This document shows positions 32,857 to 41,458 of a stretch of 60,276 nt of DNA, one piece after another (position 1 is the stretch's first letter; every line of letters begins with the position of its first letter). Under the pieces are notes generated by a model. That model was not told where the DNA came from and did not search any database. It worked only from the letters and a program-made list of their open reading frames with translations. Position numbers and translations under genes: made by a program. Where the stretch lies: assembly GCA_045579705.1 (NCBI GenBank), contig JAZNMP010000024.1, forward strand, positions 1 through 60,276. The letters are read 5' to 3'. Origin of the DNA: Lachnocurva sp045579705. GTDB lineage: Bacteria > Bacillota > Clostridia > Lachnospirales > Lachnospiraceae.

Positions 32857-33738
32857 TTAAAACTCTCCTTCTGCAACGCTTACAAGATATTTACCATAAT
32901 CAGACTTCATAAGTGGCTTTGCCAACTCTTTAAGCTGGTCTGCGCTGATGAAACCTCTCTTGAAAGCAATTTCTTCGATACATGAAACGTACATTCCCTG
33001 GCGCTTCTGAATAGTTGAAACAAAGTTTGATGCAGAAAGAAGCATATCGTGATTTCCTGTATCAAGCCAAGCAAATCCTCTTCCGAGAGTCTCTACATAG
33101 AGGTTGTCTCTGTCGAGGTAAGCATTGTTTACAGCTGTAATTTCAAGCTCGCCACGAGCTGAAGGTGTGATAGTCTTTGCAATCTCTACAACAGAGTTGT
33201 CATAGAAGTACAGACCTGGTACAGCGTAGTTTGACTTAGGCTGTGCTGGCTTCTCTTCGATAGACTTGGCCTTGCCGTTCTCGTCAAATTCTACTACACC
33301 GTATTCTCTAGGGTCTCTTACATAATAACCGAAGATTGTAGCTCCACCGTTATTCTCTACTCTTTCACGCGCTGAAAGAAGTGTTCTAGAGAATGACTGT
33401 CCGTAGAAAATGTTATCTCCAAGTACGAGTGCTACTGAATCATCTCCGATAAACTCTTCACCGATGATGAAAGCTTCAGCAAGTCCGTTAGGAGCTTCCT
33501 GTACAGCGTATGAAATCTTCATACCAAGCTGTGAACCATCCTCGAGAAGTTCCTTAAATACAGGAAGATCTCTAGGTGTTGAGATAATGAGCACTTCATT
33601 AATACCCGCAAGCATAAGAGTTGAAAGTGGGTAATAAATCATAGGCTTATCATATACAGGCATAATCTGCTTTGAAATAGCCTTTGTAAGTGGATATAAA
33701 CGTGTTCCGGATCCTCCGGCTAGAATAATACCTTTCAT
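32857..33738 (-). CDS. rfbA: glucose-1-phosphate thymidylyltransferase
   Basis: A 293-residue enzyme making dTDP-glucose, the first step of the rhamnose pathway. MKGIILAGGSGTRLYPLT is the nucleotide-binding N-terminus and VLGDNIFYG holds the metal-binding aspartate. I start it at 33738 because GGAGG lies correctly before this ATG; the longer frame from 33762 would run through the SD. A 19-bp hairpin separates it from rfbB upstream. Confidence 0.95.
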   Translation of the reverse strand: MKGIILAGGSGTRLYPLTKAISKQIMPVYDKPMIYYPLSTLMLAGINEVLIISTPRDLPVFKELLEDGSQLGMKISYAVQEAPNGLAEAFIIGEEFIGDDSVALVLGDNIFYGQSFSRTLLSARERVENNGGATIFGYYVRDPREYGVVEFDENGKAKSIEEKPAQPKSNYAVPGLYFYDNSVVEIAKTITPSARGELEITAVNNAYLDRDNLYVETLGRGFAWLDTGNHDMLLSASNFVSTIQKRQGMYVSCIEEIAFKRGFISADQLKELAKPLMKSDYGKYLVSVAEGEF

Positions 33739-33762
33739 GGTTTTTCCTCCATATAAACACAA

Positions 33763-33802
33763 ATATCCGACCTCCTTTTTTTGAAAAAAGAAGGCCGAAT
33801 AT
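33763..33802 (-). repeat. long hairpin between rfbB and rfbA
   Basis: Bases 33763-33782 and 33784-33802 are near-perfect reverse complements (ATATCCGACC against GGCCGAATAT outer arms, A/T-run inner arms), giving about 19 paired positions if G-U pairs count. It sits just ahead of the rfbA SD and has no clean T-tract on the minus strand. The stem also contains AAAGGAGG, a decoy SD. Confidence 0.6.
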
Positions 33803-33815
33803 GGTAAATCAATTT

Positions 33816-34901
33816 TTATTTATCCTGATACATGTCTTTGTAGTATTTCTGGTAATCACCACTAGTTACATTCTTCATCCAGTCCTGATTATCAAGATAC
33901 CACTTAATAGTCTTCTTAATGCCTTCTTCGAAGCATGTTTCAGGTTCCCAATCGATTTCCTTTTTAATCTTGTCAGGAGCGATTGCGTATCTTCTATCAT
34001 GTCCCTTACGATCCTCAACATATTTGATGAGATCGTAGCTTACATTCTTCTTACGAGGATCATCGTCTGGAAGAATCTCGAGAAGTGTATCTAAGATAGT
34101 GTGGATAATCTGAATATTTCTTCGCTCGTTATGTCCACCGATGTTGTATTTCTGACCAAGTTCACCTAATTCCTGAACCATGTCGATTCCCTTAGCATGA
34201 TCGTCTACATATAACCAGTCACGGATATTCTTTCCATCACCGTATACAGGAAGTTCTTTGCCAGCGAGAGCATTGTTGATAATAAGTGGAATCAACTTCT
34301 CTGGGAACTGGTAAGGTCCGTAGTTGTTTGATGTATTTGTGATGTTCGCTGGGAACTTATATGTATCAATATAAGACTTAACGATGAAATCTGATGAAGC
34401 CTTTGAAGCTGAATATGGGCTATGTGGATCATATGGTGTAGTCTCATAGAAGTATGATGTTCCATCATCTGGAAGTGATCCGTAAACCTCATCTGTTGAT
34501 ACGTGAAGGAATTTCTTTCCTTCTTTGAATGTACCATCTGGAAGCTCCCAAGCTTCTTTTGCAGCGTTAAGCATAACAAGTGTTCCGAGAACATTTGTCT
34601 GTACGAAAACTTCTGGATTCTTGATAGATCTGTCAACGTGGCTTTCTGCAGCGAAGTGAACTACTCTATCGATATCGTTCTCTGCAAAAATCTTTCTGAT
34701 AGCTTCTGCATCACAGATATCAGCCTTTACGAATGTATAGTTATCTCTGCCTTCGAGATCCTTAAGGTTCTCAAGATTACCTGCGTATGTAAGCTTATCA
34801 ACGTTGATAATTCTGATTTCATTATCATATTTTCTAAACATGTAATGAATGTAGTTAGAACCGATAAATCCGGCACCACCTGTTACAAGATAAGTTCTCA
34901 T
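33816..34901 (-). CDS. rfbB: dTDP-glucose 4,6-dehydratase
   Basis: A 361-residue NAD-dependent short-chain dehydrogenase for the second step of dTDP-rhamnose synthesis. The GGAGFIGSNYI nucleotide-binding motif, STDEVYG, and YSASKASSD with the catalytic tyrosine and lysine are present, along with NNYGPYQFPEKLIPL. AGGAGG precedes the ATG. Confidence 0.96.
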   Translation of the reverse strand: MRTYLVTGGAGFIGSNYIHYMFRKYDNEIRIINVDKLTYAGNLENLKDLEGRDNYTFVKADICDAEAIRKIFAENDIDRVVHFAAESHVDRSIKNPEVFVQTNVLGTLVMLNAAKEAWELPDGTFKEGKKFLHVSTDEVYGSLPDDGTSYFYETTPYDPHSPYSASKASSDFIVKSYIDTYKFPANITNTSNNYGPYQFPEKLIPLIINNALAGKELPVYGDGKNIRDWLYVDDHAKGIDMVQELGELGQKYNIGGHNERRNIQIIHTILDTLLEILPDDDPRKKNVSYDLIKYVEDRKGHDRRYAIAPDKIKKEIDWEPETCFEEGIKKTIKWYLDNQDWMKNVTSGDYQKYYKDMYQDK

Positions 34902-34933
34902 TTTATCCTCCTAAAATTGGATCTATATTTTAA

Positions 34934-35812
34934 TTACTTATTAAGTTCTCTCATATAAACTTCAAAAGCATCATGCCATTCAGCCATTCTAAATTCATCT
35001 GTTACCAGACGAAGCATGTAGTTATCAAGGATAGAATAAGCTGGTCTATCAGCTGAATTAGGATTCATTTCCTTGTACTTTGCACTAGAAACATGATTTA
35101 CCTTTGTAGATTTATTTCCAAGTCTATAAATTTCCTCTGTGAAATCAGCCCAGTTTGTATCACCCTCACATGTAGCATGATATAAACCATAATTCTCTGT
35201 ATTCTCGAGGAATCTGATCATCTTAGAAAGTTCTACAGCAGATGTAGGAGTTCCTACCTGATCATCTACAACGCTTACTTCATCGTAATTCTCAGCAAGT
35301 GAAAGCATAGTCTTTACGAAGTTCTTTCCATCTCCATAAAGCCAAGCTGTTCTCAAGATGAAATATCTATCAGCGAATTCTCTTACGAAATTCTCACCAG
35401 CAAGCTTTGTTCTACCATATGCGCTGATTGGTGAAACCTGATCAAATTCTGTTCTAGGATGATCTGACGCTTCTCCACTAAACACATAATCTGTAGAAAT
35501 GTGAACCAATCTAGCTCCAACTTCAGAAGAAGCTATAGCGAGGTTTCTAGGTCCGATAGCATTTGCCTTGTATGCGGCATCTTCCATCTTCTCACAACCA
35601 TCTACATTTGTCATAGCGGCACAGTTGATAATAGCATCCGGTTTCTCAGCTCGAACCATAGCCATAACATTATCGATATTTGAGATGTCGAGTTTCTTAA
35701 TACCATCTCCATCAACCATGTCTGTTCTAATAAACTCTACGGTATCACCGTATTCCTTCTGGATAGCCCTTCCGAGCTGTCCATTACATCCTGTAATAAG
35801 TATTTTTTTCAT
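34934..35812 (-). CDS. rfbD: dTDP-4-dehydrorhamnose reductase
   Basis: A 292-residue reductase completing dTDP-L-rhamnose synthesis. ITGCNGQLGRAI is the NADPH-binding N-terminus; VHISTDYVFSG and the YGRTKLAGE catalytic Tyr/Lys pair follow. I start at 35812 (SD GGAGAG) rather than at 35845. It is the first gene of the surface polysaccharide operon, behind the promoter at 35836. The order rfbD-rfbB-rfbA-rfbC completes the pathway. Confidence 0.94.
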   Translation of the reverse strand: MKKILITGCNGQLGRAIQKEYGDTVEFIRTDMVDGDGIKKLDISNIDNVMAMVRAEKPDAIINCAAMTNVDGCEKMEDAAYKANAIGPRNLAIASSEVGARLVHISTDYVFSGEASDHPRTEFDQVSPISAYGRTKLAGENFVREFADRYFILRTAWLYGDGKNFVKTMLSLAENYDEVSVVDDQVGTPTSAVELSKMIRFLENTENYGLYHATCEGDTNWADFTEEIYRLGNKSTKVNHVSSAKYKEMNPNSADRPAYSILDNYMLRLVTDEFRMAEWHDAFEVYMRELNK

Positions 35813-35835
35813 ATTTACTCTCCAAACAAAACGAT

Positions 35836-35864
35836 ATAATATCACCTTTAAAGAGGATTGTCCA
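35836..35864 (-). promoter_or_regulatory. promoter of the surface polysaccharide operon
   Basis: Minus strand TGGACA, 17 bases, TATTAT with TGn extension. A small dyad (GGATTG-N7-CAATCC, 35855-35873) overlaps the -35, a possible operator or a weak terminator for the preceding HPr-like gene. Confidence 0.65.
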
Positions 35865-35877
35865 ATTCAATCCCCAT

Positions 35878-36138
35878 TTAAAGATCTTCTTCAATCAGTT
35901 TCCGAAGTTCTGCCATGGCTTCGACTTCATCTACGCCATCACAAATCATTTCAATTTCATCACCACAACGGATGCAAGCCCCGAGAACTGATAAAATACT
36001 TTTTACATTTGCCTCAGAATCCTCTTTATACGTAAAGCGAATGCTACACTCAAACTTCATAGCACAATCACACAGTATTCCTGCAGGACGTATATGAAGC
36101 CCTGTTGGATTCTTGATCAAAAATTTTTCCTTTACCAA
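35878..36138 (-). CDS. HPr-like phosphocarrier
   Basis: An 86-residue HPr fold. The phosphorylation site is GLHIRPA with His15, and a Ser equivalent to HPr Ser46 occurs in NVKSILSVLG, so both PTS phosphorylation and HprK-type regulation look possible. Ile replaces the usual Ala after His15. It begins with TTG (SD AAGGTG) 16 bases after glmM and looks like the last gene of the cdaA operon. It may be a regulatory paralog rather than the main ptsH, since no ptsI is near. Confidence 0.75.
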   Translation of the reverse strand: MVKEKFLIKNPTGLHIRPAGILCDCAMKFECSIRFTYKEDSEANVKSILSVLGACIRCGDEIEMICDGVDEVEAMAELRKLIEEDL

Positions 36139-36154
36139 GGTTTCACCTTCTTTA

Positions 36155-37504
36155 TTAATTCATAGTATGTTCAATAAAGTTTGCGAGCTCCTCAGCATCC
36201 TTCTGAATTTCTTCCTGTACTTTTCCTTCAATCATTACTCGAACTAGTGGTTCTGTACCTGAAGGACGAATGAGAACTCTTCCGGCTCCATCAAATTTCT
36301 GTTCTAATGCTTCGATTCTAGAAACGATTTCAGGATATTCTTTGTAAGAATTCTTCTTATCGTTTGGAACTTTTGCATTTACTAATGCCTGTGGAAGTAC
36401 CTGCATGATAGATTTAAGCTCTGACAAGCTCTTCTTTGTATCTACCATAACCTGTAAGAGATGAAGTGCAGACATCATTCCATCTCCAGTTGTATTCTTG
36501 TCTAAGAAGATGATATGTCCAGACTGCTCTCCGCCGATGTTATAACCATCTTCTTTCATTTTTTCCAAAACATATCTATCGCCGACTTTTGTGACTTCGA
36601 TATTGATGTCTTTCTCTTTACCCATGATTGAAAGTCCGAGGTTAGACATTACTGTAACTACGAGAGTATTCTTCTTAAGCTCTCCTCTTTCTTTCATATG
36701 GTTTGCACAGATAGACATGATTTCATCACCGTCTACAGATTCGCCGTTCTCGTCTACCGCGAGCATTCTGTCAGCGTCACCATCAAAGGCAATACCGATA
36801 TCTGCGCCTTCTTTTTTCACAGTAGCCATCAAATCTTCGAGATGAGTAGAACCACATTTATCATTGATGTTTGTTCCATTTGGTTCTACATGAAGAGGAA
36901 TGAGGTCAGCGCCAAGCTCTCTCAATACTGCTGTGTTAGTCTTATAAGATGCGCCATTTGCACAGTCCACTACCACTTTAAGTCCACTCAAATCAACTGG
37001 AACAGCTGCTTTTTCGAAATCGATGTATTCTCTATCAATATCAAAATCATAAGTAATACGACCAACTTTTGCTCCTGTAGGGAAATCAATAGATGCCATA
37101 TCGCTTTCAATTTCCATCTGAATCTCGTCTTCTACTTCATCAGGAAGTTTGTATCCGTCAGAGCTGAAGAACTTGATTCCATTAAATTCCATAGGATTAT
37201 GTGAAGCTGAGATGACAACTCCAGCATCAAAGCCTTTTGCTTTTGTAAGATAAGCAACAGCCGGTGTAGGAACTACGCCTGCATAAACTGCATCAGCACC
37301 AACTGAACAGATACCTGCCATAAGTGCATTTGCAAGCATGTCACCTGAAATTCGAGTATCACAACCTACGAGAATCACTGGACGAGTGCTCTTTCCCTTG
37401 CTAAGAACGTAAGCACCTGCCTGTCCGAGTTTCATTGCGAGGTTGATATCAAGCTCTGTACCAGCTACGCCTCGAACTCCATCAGTTCCAAATATTCTAG
37501 ACAT
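36155..37504 (-). CDS. glmM: phosphoglucosamine mutase
   Basis: Converts glucosamine 6-phosphate to glucosamine 1-phosphate for UDP-GlcNAc and peptidoglycan. The phosphoserine loop VISASHNPMEF has Ser about 101, the metal loop FDGDADRML follows, and the C-terminal RPSGTEPLVRVMIEG binds phosphate. Length, 449, is normal. The SD (GGAGA) is about 11 bases from the ATG. It follows cdaA-cdaR, the conserved Firmicute order in which GlmM and CdaA influence each other. Confidence 0.96.
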   Translation of the reverse strand: MSRIFGTDGVRGVAGTELDINLAMKLGQAGAYVLSKGKSTRPVILVGCDTRISGDMLANALMAGICSVGADAVYAGVVPTPAVAYLTKAKGFDAGVVISASHNPMEFNGIKFFSSDGYKLPDEVEDEIQMEIESDMASIDFPTGAKVGRITYDFDIDREYIDFEKAAVPVDLSGLKVVVDCANGASYKTNTAVLRELGADLIPLHVEPNGTNINDKCGSTHLEDLMATVKKEGADIGIAFDGDADRMLAVDENGESVDGDEIMSICANHMKERGELKKNTLVVTVMSNLGLSIMGKEKDINIEVTKVGDRYVLEKMKEDGYNIGGEQSGHIIFLDKNTTGDGMMSALHLLQVMVDTKKSLSELKSIMQVLPQALVNAKVPNDKKNSYKEYPEIVSRIEALEQKFDGAGRVLIRPSGTEPLVRVMIEGKVQEEIQKDAEELANFIEHTMN

Positions 37505-37523
37505 TTTAAAAAAAATCTCCTAA

Positions 37524-38765
37524 CTAATTATTTTTTTCTGTAATTTTGACACCAGTCGTAATTGTATCAACTGAGTACTCGCTACTCAACACTAAAGTCA
37601 CAGTTACGTGATGTGTGCCAGCATTTAAACCCGACGCATCAATTCTACCCGTAATTTTTGAAGAGTCAAGTTTTTCTAAATCCTGTGGCATTCCTTTGAT
37701 TGCCACAGAGATAGTACTATCTATGAATTCGCACTGTAATCCATCCGGTAAACCGCCTACGGTCAGGTTCGCTGTCGGAATACTGAAATTCTTAGAAGTA
37801 GCCGAATCGACCTTAACTTTCACTTTAACAGTTTTATCATCTGGATTTACAAGTTCAATGCCGTTTGGCAGATATGAACTAATATCTACTGTAGTCTCCA
37901 AGTCTTTAGTAATCGAGCTCAAATCTATAACTGAACCAGGAATTATGATTTCCGTCAAATTGTTCAAAGCATCGACATCGCCCGAAACTTCTACACTTCC
38001 CGGTACTACGCTTACACTATTTAATGTGTATCCTTCTGGAAGCTGTCCACTAGTCTGAGCGGCAATCTTCACCTTCTTCACTGAACCAGTTATTACATTA
38101 ACTTGAACAGTTTCTCTACTAAGTGTCAGTTTAGATGCATCAATTTCACGTCCGTTTTTGTCTTTCAAAACAGGGACTACATCATCTGAAAAATCTTTGC
38201 TAACACCAGTCACATCTGTAACTGCCTCAACCGTACTAATAGTTGATACTATCTTGTCCGGACCACTTACAGTGATTACATTTGGCGTTGCAGTAACATC
38301 TGAAACCACAGTTCCATCTGCAGGCTTTCCAGTGGTTACAGGTTTTATACTAAATCTCTTCTTCTGAATATTACCAACTTTTAGATTAATGTAAAAAGAT
38401 CTGCTGCTAATAGTTACCTGGCTGGCAAATCTGCTTGCTTCGATATCTACGGGTACACGGTTATCTGCGCCGAGATAATTCAAATCAGCAGTTGCTCTAA
38501 AGTCGGAATTAGAAAGCTTCTCGATGATAGATCTCTTTGCTGTTACTCTGAAAGTAACAGTAGATTCATCATCTTTCATTTCATAATATTTGCCGTTATC
38601 TGTAAGCACTCCCTGGTTTAGTATATCAACCTTTGCTGTAAAGAACTTCGATCTGGATGGGTCCTCTACATTTACAACAACTATCCAAAGCAAGATAGCT
38701 GCTACGATAGCTGATATCTTCAAACCTATATTTGAAAGGAGGGCTCTCTTTAAACTATTCCACAT
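37524..38765 (-). CDS. cdaR: CdaA regulator, YbbR-domain protein
   Basis: A 413-residue protein with one N-terminal membrane segment (about 14-33, LKISAIVAAILLWIVVVNV) and four YbbR-like beta repeats outside the cell. In Bacillus and Listeria CdaR regulates the cyclic di-AMP synthase CdaA. The start overlaps the cdaA 3' end by 11 bases, and its SD GGAGGAGG is encoded by the acidic CdaA tail, so translation is coupled. Confidence 0.93.
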   Translation of the reverse strand: MWNSLKRALLSNIGLKISAIVAAILLWIVVVNVEDPSRSKFFTAKVDILNQGVLTDNGKYYEMKDDESTVTFRVTAKRSIIEKLSNSDFRATADLNYLGADNRVPVDIEASRFASQVTISSRSFYINLKVGNIQKKRFSIKPVTTGKPADGTVVSDVTATPNVITVSGPDKIVSTISTVEAVTDVTGVSKDFSDDVVPVLKDKNGREIDASKLTLSRETVQVNVITGSVKKVKIAAQTSGQLPEGYTLNSVSVVPGSVEVSGDVDALNNLTEIIIPGSVIDLSSITKDLETTVDISSYLPNGIELVNPDDKTVKVKVKVDSATSKNFSIPTANLTVGGLPDGLQCEFIDSTISVAIKGMPQDLEKLDSSKITGRIDASGLNAGTHHVTVTLVLSSEYSVDTITTGVKITEKNN

Positions 38766-39651
38766 TTGAATCCTCCTCCATCTCTTCTGTATCTTCGTCT
38801 TTTACATTCTTCTTATCATGTTCTTCCTTAATAATCTGAGCCTTTGAAAGAATCTTGCTCAAACCATCTCGATCGAGATCATGATAGAGGATACCTTCTA
38901 CGGCCACAGAAATCTTTCCAGTTTCCTCTGAAACTACGATCGTAACTGCATCACTAACTTCGCTGATACCTACTGCCGCACGATGTCTGGTTCCGAGTTC
39001 CTTTGAAATTCCCAGGTTCTCAGTCAGAGGTAAATAGCAGGTAGCTGCGACGATTCTATCATTTCTGACTATTACTGCACCGTCATGAAGAGGTGTATTT
39101 TTTTCAAAGATGTTTATGAGAAGCTGACGTGTAAGATGAGCATCGAGGTCGATACCTGTTCTCTCATATTCCTGAAGCTTTACATCCTGCTCCACTACGA
39201 TGAGGGCGCCAGTCTTTACGCGTCCCATATCGAAGCAAGCCTTCACAATGTCATTCTTTGTAGTATCAGTGAATCTGCGAAGCTCACCCTTTGACCAGGA
39301 AGATGGTAGGATGTTTCTAAAGAGCTTACGGCGTCCGATCTGTTCAAGCGCTTTTCTAAGCTCTGGCTGAAACACAACTATAAACGCGATAACTCCGGCG
39401 TTCAGCAATTTCTCACCGATCCACAGGATAGTGTTCATCTGTAATAACGCTGCAACCACGAAGAATATGAGGATGATAAGCACACCTCTAAAGAGCATCC
39501 ACGCGCGTGTGCTCTTTACCCATTTAAACAGTTCATATAGGAATACAGCGATGATTATAATCTCCAAAACATCAGTAAAGTTGATGATTGGAATAGAGAT
39601 ATTAAAATAGTCCCTCAGAAAGGATTCTATTAAGTCTATCGCATTATTCAA
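38755..39651 (-). CDS. cdaA: diadenylate cyclase CdaA (c-di-AMP synthase)
   Basis: Membrane-bound enzyme making c-di-AMP from two ATP. Three N-terminal membrane segments (about 30-95) precede the DAC domain with the DGA motif (LHDGAVIV) and the RHR motif (GTRHRAAVG). I prefer a TTG start at 39651 because the ATG at 39660 directly abuts the AAAGG SD, which is better spaced for the TTG; the difference is three residues. It overlaps the end of the upstream membrane gene and the start of cdaR. A long acidic C-terminal tail (EDTEEMEEDSNVE) follows the domain. Confidence 0.93.
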   Translation of the reverse strand: MNNAIDLIESFLRDYFNISIPIINFTDVLEIIIIAVFLYELFKWVKSTRAWMLFRGVLIILIFFVVAALLQMNTILWIGEKLLNAGVIAFIVVFQPELRKALEQIGRRKLFRNILPSSWSKGELRRFTDTTKNDIVKACFDMGRVKTGALIVVEQDVKLQEYERTGIDLDAHLTRQLLINIFEKNTPLHDGAVIVRNDRIVAATCYLPLTENLGISKELGTRHRAAVGISEVSDAVTIVVSEETGKISVAVEGILYHDLDRDGLSKILSKAQIIKEEHDKKNVKDEDTEEMEEDSNVE

Positions 39652-40600
39652 TGTCTTCATCCTTTCTATCTAACTCTAAATCATTTCCAGTTATACGTTT
39701 CACTTTCCATTCCTCTTTCGTCAGTCTGACCTTAGGAATAGCTGTTACATAATAATAATAGTCGTCATCCTCAAACTGCAGACTTTCTGGTCGGTTATAA
39801 TCCATTTCTACAAAGAAATATGAAGCGATGATACCGATCAAGAAAGTAACTAGGATTTCAACTACGAATTTTAACAAGTTATCTCCTGAGCTAAAAAAGA
39901 GATTTCCTGTAAGCATAATCGCAAAGGAAGCGAGCGAACCAAATGATACGCCTAGCGCAGCCGAATGCTGAATATTTTTTCTCTTAACCAGATACACAAT
40001 CAAAAACATAGCCACATTTGCTGCTACATAACAATAAAACAGCTGACTTCTAAGCATCTGATCAAAGAGTAGCGAAAAAGCACTGATTTCAGCATTAGGG
40101 TCCTTTAGGATAGCCTTATTTTCAACCACCAGTCTCAAATAAAAGCCCAGTACTGAACCACTGATAATTGAAACTACCTCATTTATATTTCCAAACATTC
40201 CTGCTGCCATAGGCACGCAGAATGGAATACGCATCTGATAAAACACTGCAGAAAAAACAGTGTAGTAGCGATTATCTGCCTGATAATACAGAAGCAGTAA
40301 ATATGTCATCATCAGCAGACCGATTACAACCAGCACTACCTGTATTGAAATCGATACCAAATGAACCACCGCCGAGAACACGATAATCAATGTAACCGCA
40401 CTAAGAGGGACGAATCCGCCTATCAGGGTTACTACCATTACCAAAAACGGATTATCAAGAACACTTCCTTCATAGAAACAAGTTCTAACAGAAAGCAAGC
40501 CAAATAGGCACAATAGAGCTCTAAGCACTCTAACTGCACCTACCTCGTGTCTGGATATGAAACCTTTTAGTTTTGCTCTTAAAGTATCAAACAAATCCAT
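39644..40600 (-). CDS. polytopic membrane protein of unknown function
   Basis: A 318-residue protein with about eight membrane segments (for example FLVMVVTLIGGFVPLSAVTLIIVF and VVLVVIGLLMMTYLLLLYY) and a cytoplasmic C-terminal tail with an acidic/tyrosine run DDDYYYYV followed by basic residues. I do not recognise a family with confidence. It starts three bases after the 136-residue gene and overlaps cdaA, so it is tightly linked to cyclic di-AMP synthesis. A sensor or partner for CdaA, or an osmotic or wall-stress function, is an inference from position only. Confidence 0.65.
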   Translation of the reverse strand: MDLFDTLRAKLKGFISRHEVGAVRVLRALLCLFGLLSVRTCFYEGSVLDNPFLVMVVTLIGGFVPLSAVTLIIVFSAVVHLVSISIQVVLVVIGLLMMTYLLLLYYQADNRYYTVFSAVFYQMRIPFCVPMAAGMFGNINEVVSIISGSVLGFYLRLVVENKAILKDPNAEISAFSLLFDQMLRSQLFYCYVAANVAMFLIVYLVKRKNIQHSAALGVSFGSLASFAIMLTGNLFFSSGDNLLKFVVEILVTFLIGIIASYFFVEMDYNRPESLQFEDDDYYYYVTAIPKVRLTKEEWKVKRITGNDLELDRKDEDIE

Positions 40601-40603
40601 CTT

Positions 40604-41014
40604 CTAATCCGATTCCTGTTCTCTTTCCTCATCATCATACATATCTTCGAGCTCTCTAAACATAACACGCCATTTTTGATAGACGTTCTTGCTGTGTCGA
40701 TATTTGCGGTCAGCAAATTTGGACACCCTACGCATATGAATATAAAGGAAGAATACATATAGCAAGATGCCCAACAGCAAGATGAGCACGATCAACCTCG
40801 TGTGTATGTTTGAAAATCTATTATACAGAAACAAAACCACAACGCCAAAATAAAAAACTGCAAAAGCAATAGAGCCGAAGATGAAAGCTATTATTCGGCT
40901 CATGCTAATGTAGTCTTTGCGTCTGTATTCTGTAACGATTCGCAAATCATTCTTATTCTGTTTTTCGTACATGGCCATCTTGGTCATGTGTTTTACACGC
41001 TCGTTCTTTAACAT
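40604..41014 (-). CDS. 136-residue two-helix membrane protein of unknown function
   Basis: The protein has a charged N-terminus, two adjacent membrane segments (about 40-85, IIAFIFGSIAFAVFYFGVVV and LIVLILLLGILLYVFFLY), and a highly charged C-terminal tail ending DDEEREQESD. No known domain is evident. The AGGAG SD is unusually close (about two bases) to the ATG at 41014; the Met at 40990 is an alternative with no better SD. It lies between yvyF and the 318-residue membrane gene in the cdaA run. Confidence 0.6.
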   Translation of the reverse strand: MLKNERVKHMTKMAMYEKQNKNDLRIVTEYRRKDYISMSRIIAFIFGSIAFAVFYFGVVVLFLYNRFSNIHTRLIVLILLLGILLYVFFLYIHMRRVSKFADRKYRHSKNVYQKWRVMFRELEDMYDDEEREQESD

Positions 41015-41031
41015 AACTCCTAGTTGGTTAA

Positions 41032-41445
41032 TTACTGCTGCAAGAAGCGCATCTTGTTAGTAGAATCCTGTTTCTTTACAGGTTCTGGTTCTGGAGCTTT
41101 CTTGCCCAGTCCAAACTCCTTTGTAAGGCCTCTAGCCATCTTATTCTTACATTCCTGGCAATATCTACCAGTCATAATCTTTGTTCCACAGTTCTCGCAT
41201 GTAATAGCGATAGGTGAATCATCAGCAAGCTGAAGTCTCTCCTCGCGAATCCACTGACGAAGCTGGTTCGTAGAAACTTCCTTTGCCTCACTAATTTCAG
41301 CAACTGTAGCCTTTGGGTTTTCCCAAAGAAATTCCTTTACTTCCTGGAATTTGTCCTCGAGTTTGTCTTTGCAAGAATCGCAAAGCTGAGGTCCACCAAT
41401 GTAATTAAACAATCTCTTACATTCTTTACAGTTTCTAACGTCCAT
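41032..41445 (-). CDS. yvyF: YvyF-like flagellar operon zinc-ribbon protein
   Basis: A 137-residue protein with two zinc-ribbon modules: Cys6/Cys9/Cys22/Cys25 at the N-terminus and CENCGTKIMTGRYCQEC further on, with a helical helix-turn-helix-like segment between (VAEISEAKEVSTNQLRQWIRE). This matches the YvyF/TIGR03826 flagellar-operon family found beside comF and flgM in Bacilli. I take 41445 as start (AAAGGGG SD); the longer frame overlaps comF. Its function is not established; a regulatory role in flagellar expression is suggested by the family context. Confidence 0.82.
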   Translation of the reverse strand: MDVRNCKECKRLFNYIGGPQLCDSCKDKLEDKFQEVKEFLWENPKATVAEISEAKEVSTNQLRQWIREERLQLADDSPIAITCENCGTKIMTGRYCQECKNKMARGLTKEFGLGKKAPEPEPVKKQDSTNKMRFLQQ

Positions 41446-41458
41446 ATATTTCCCCTTT

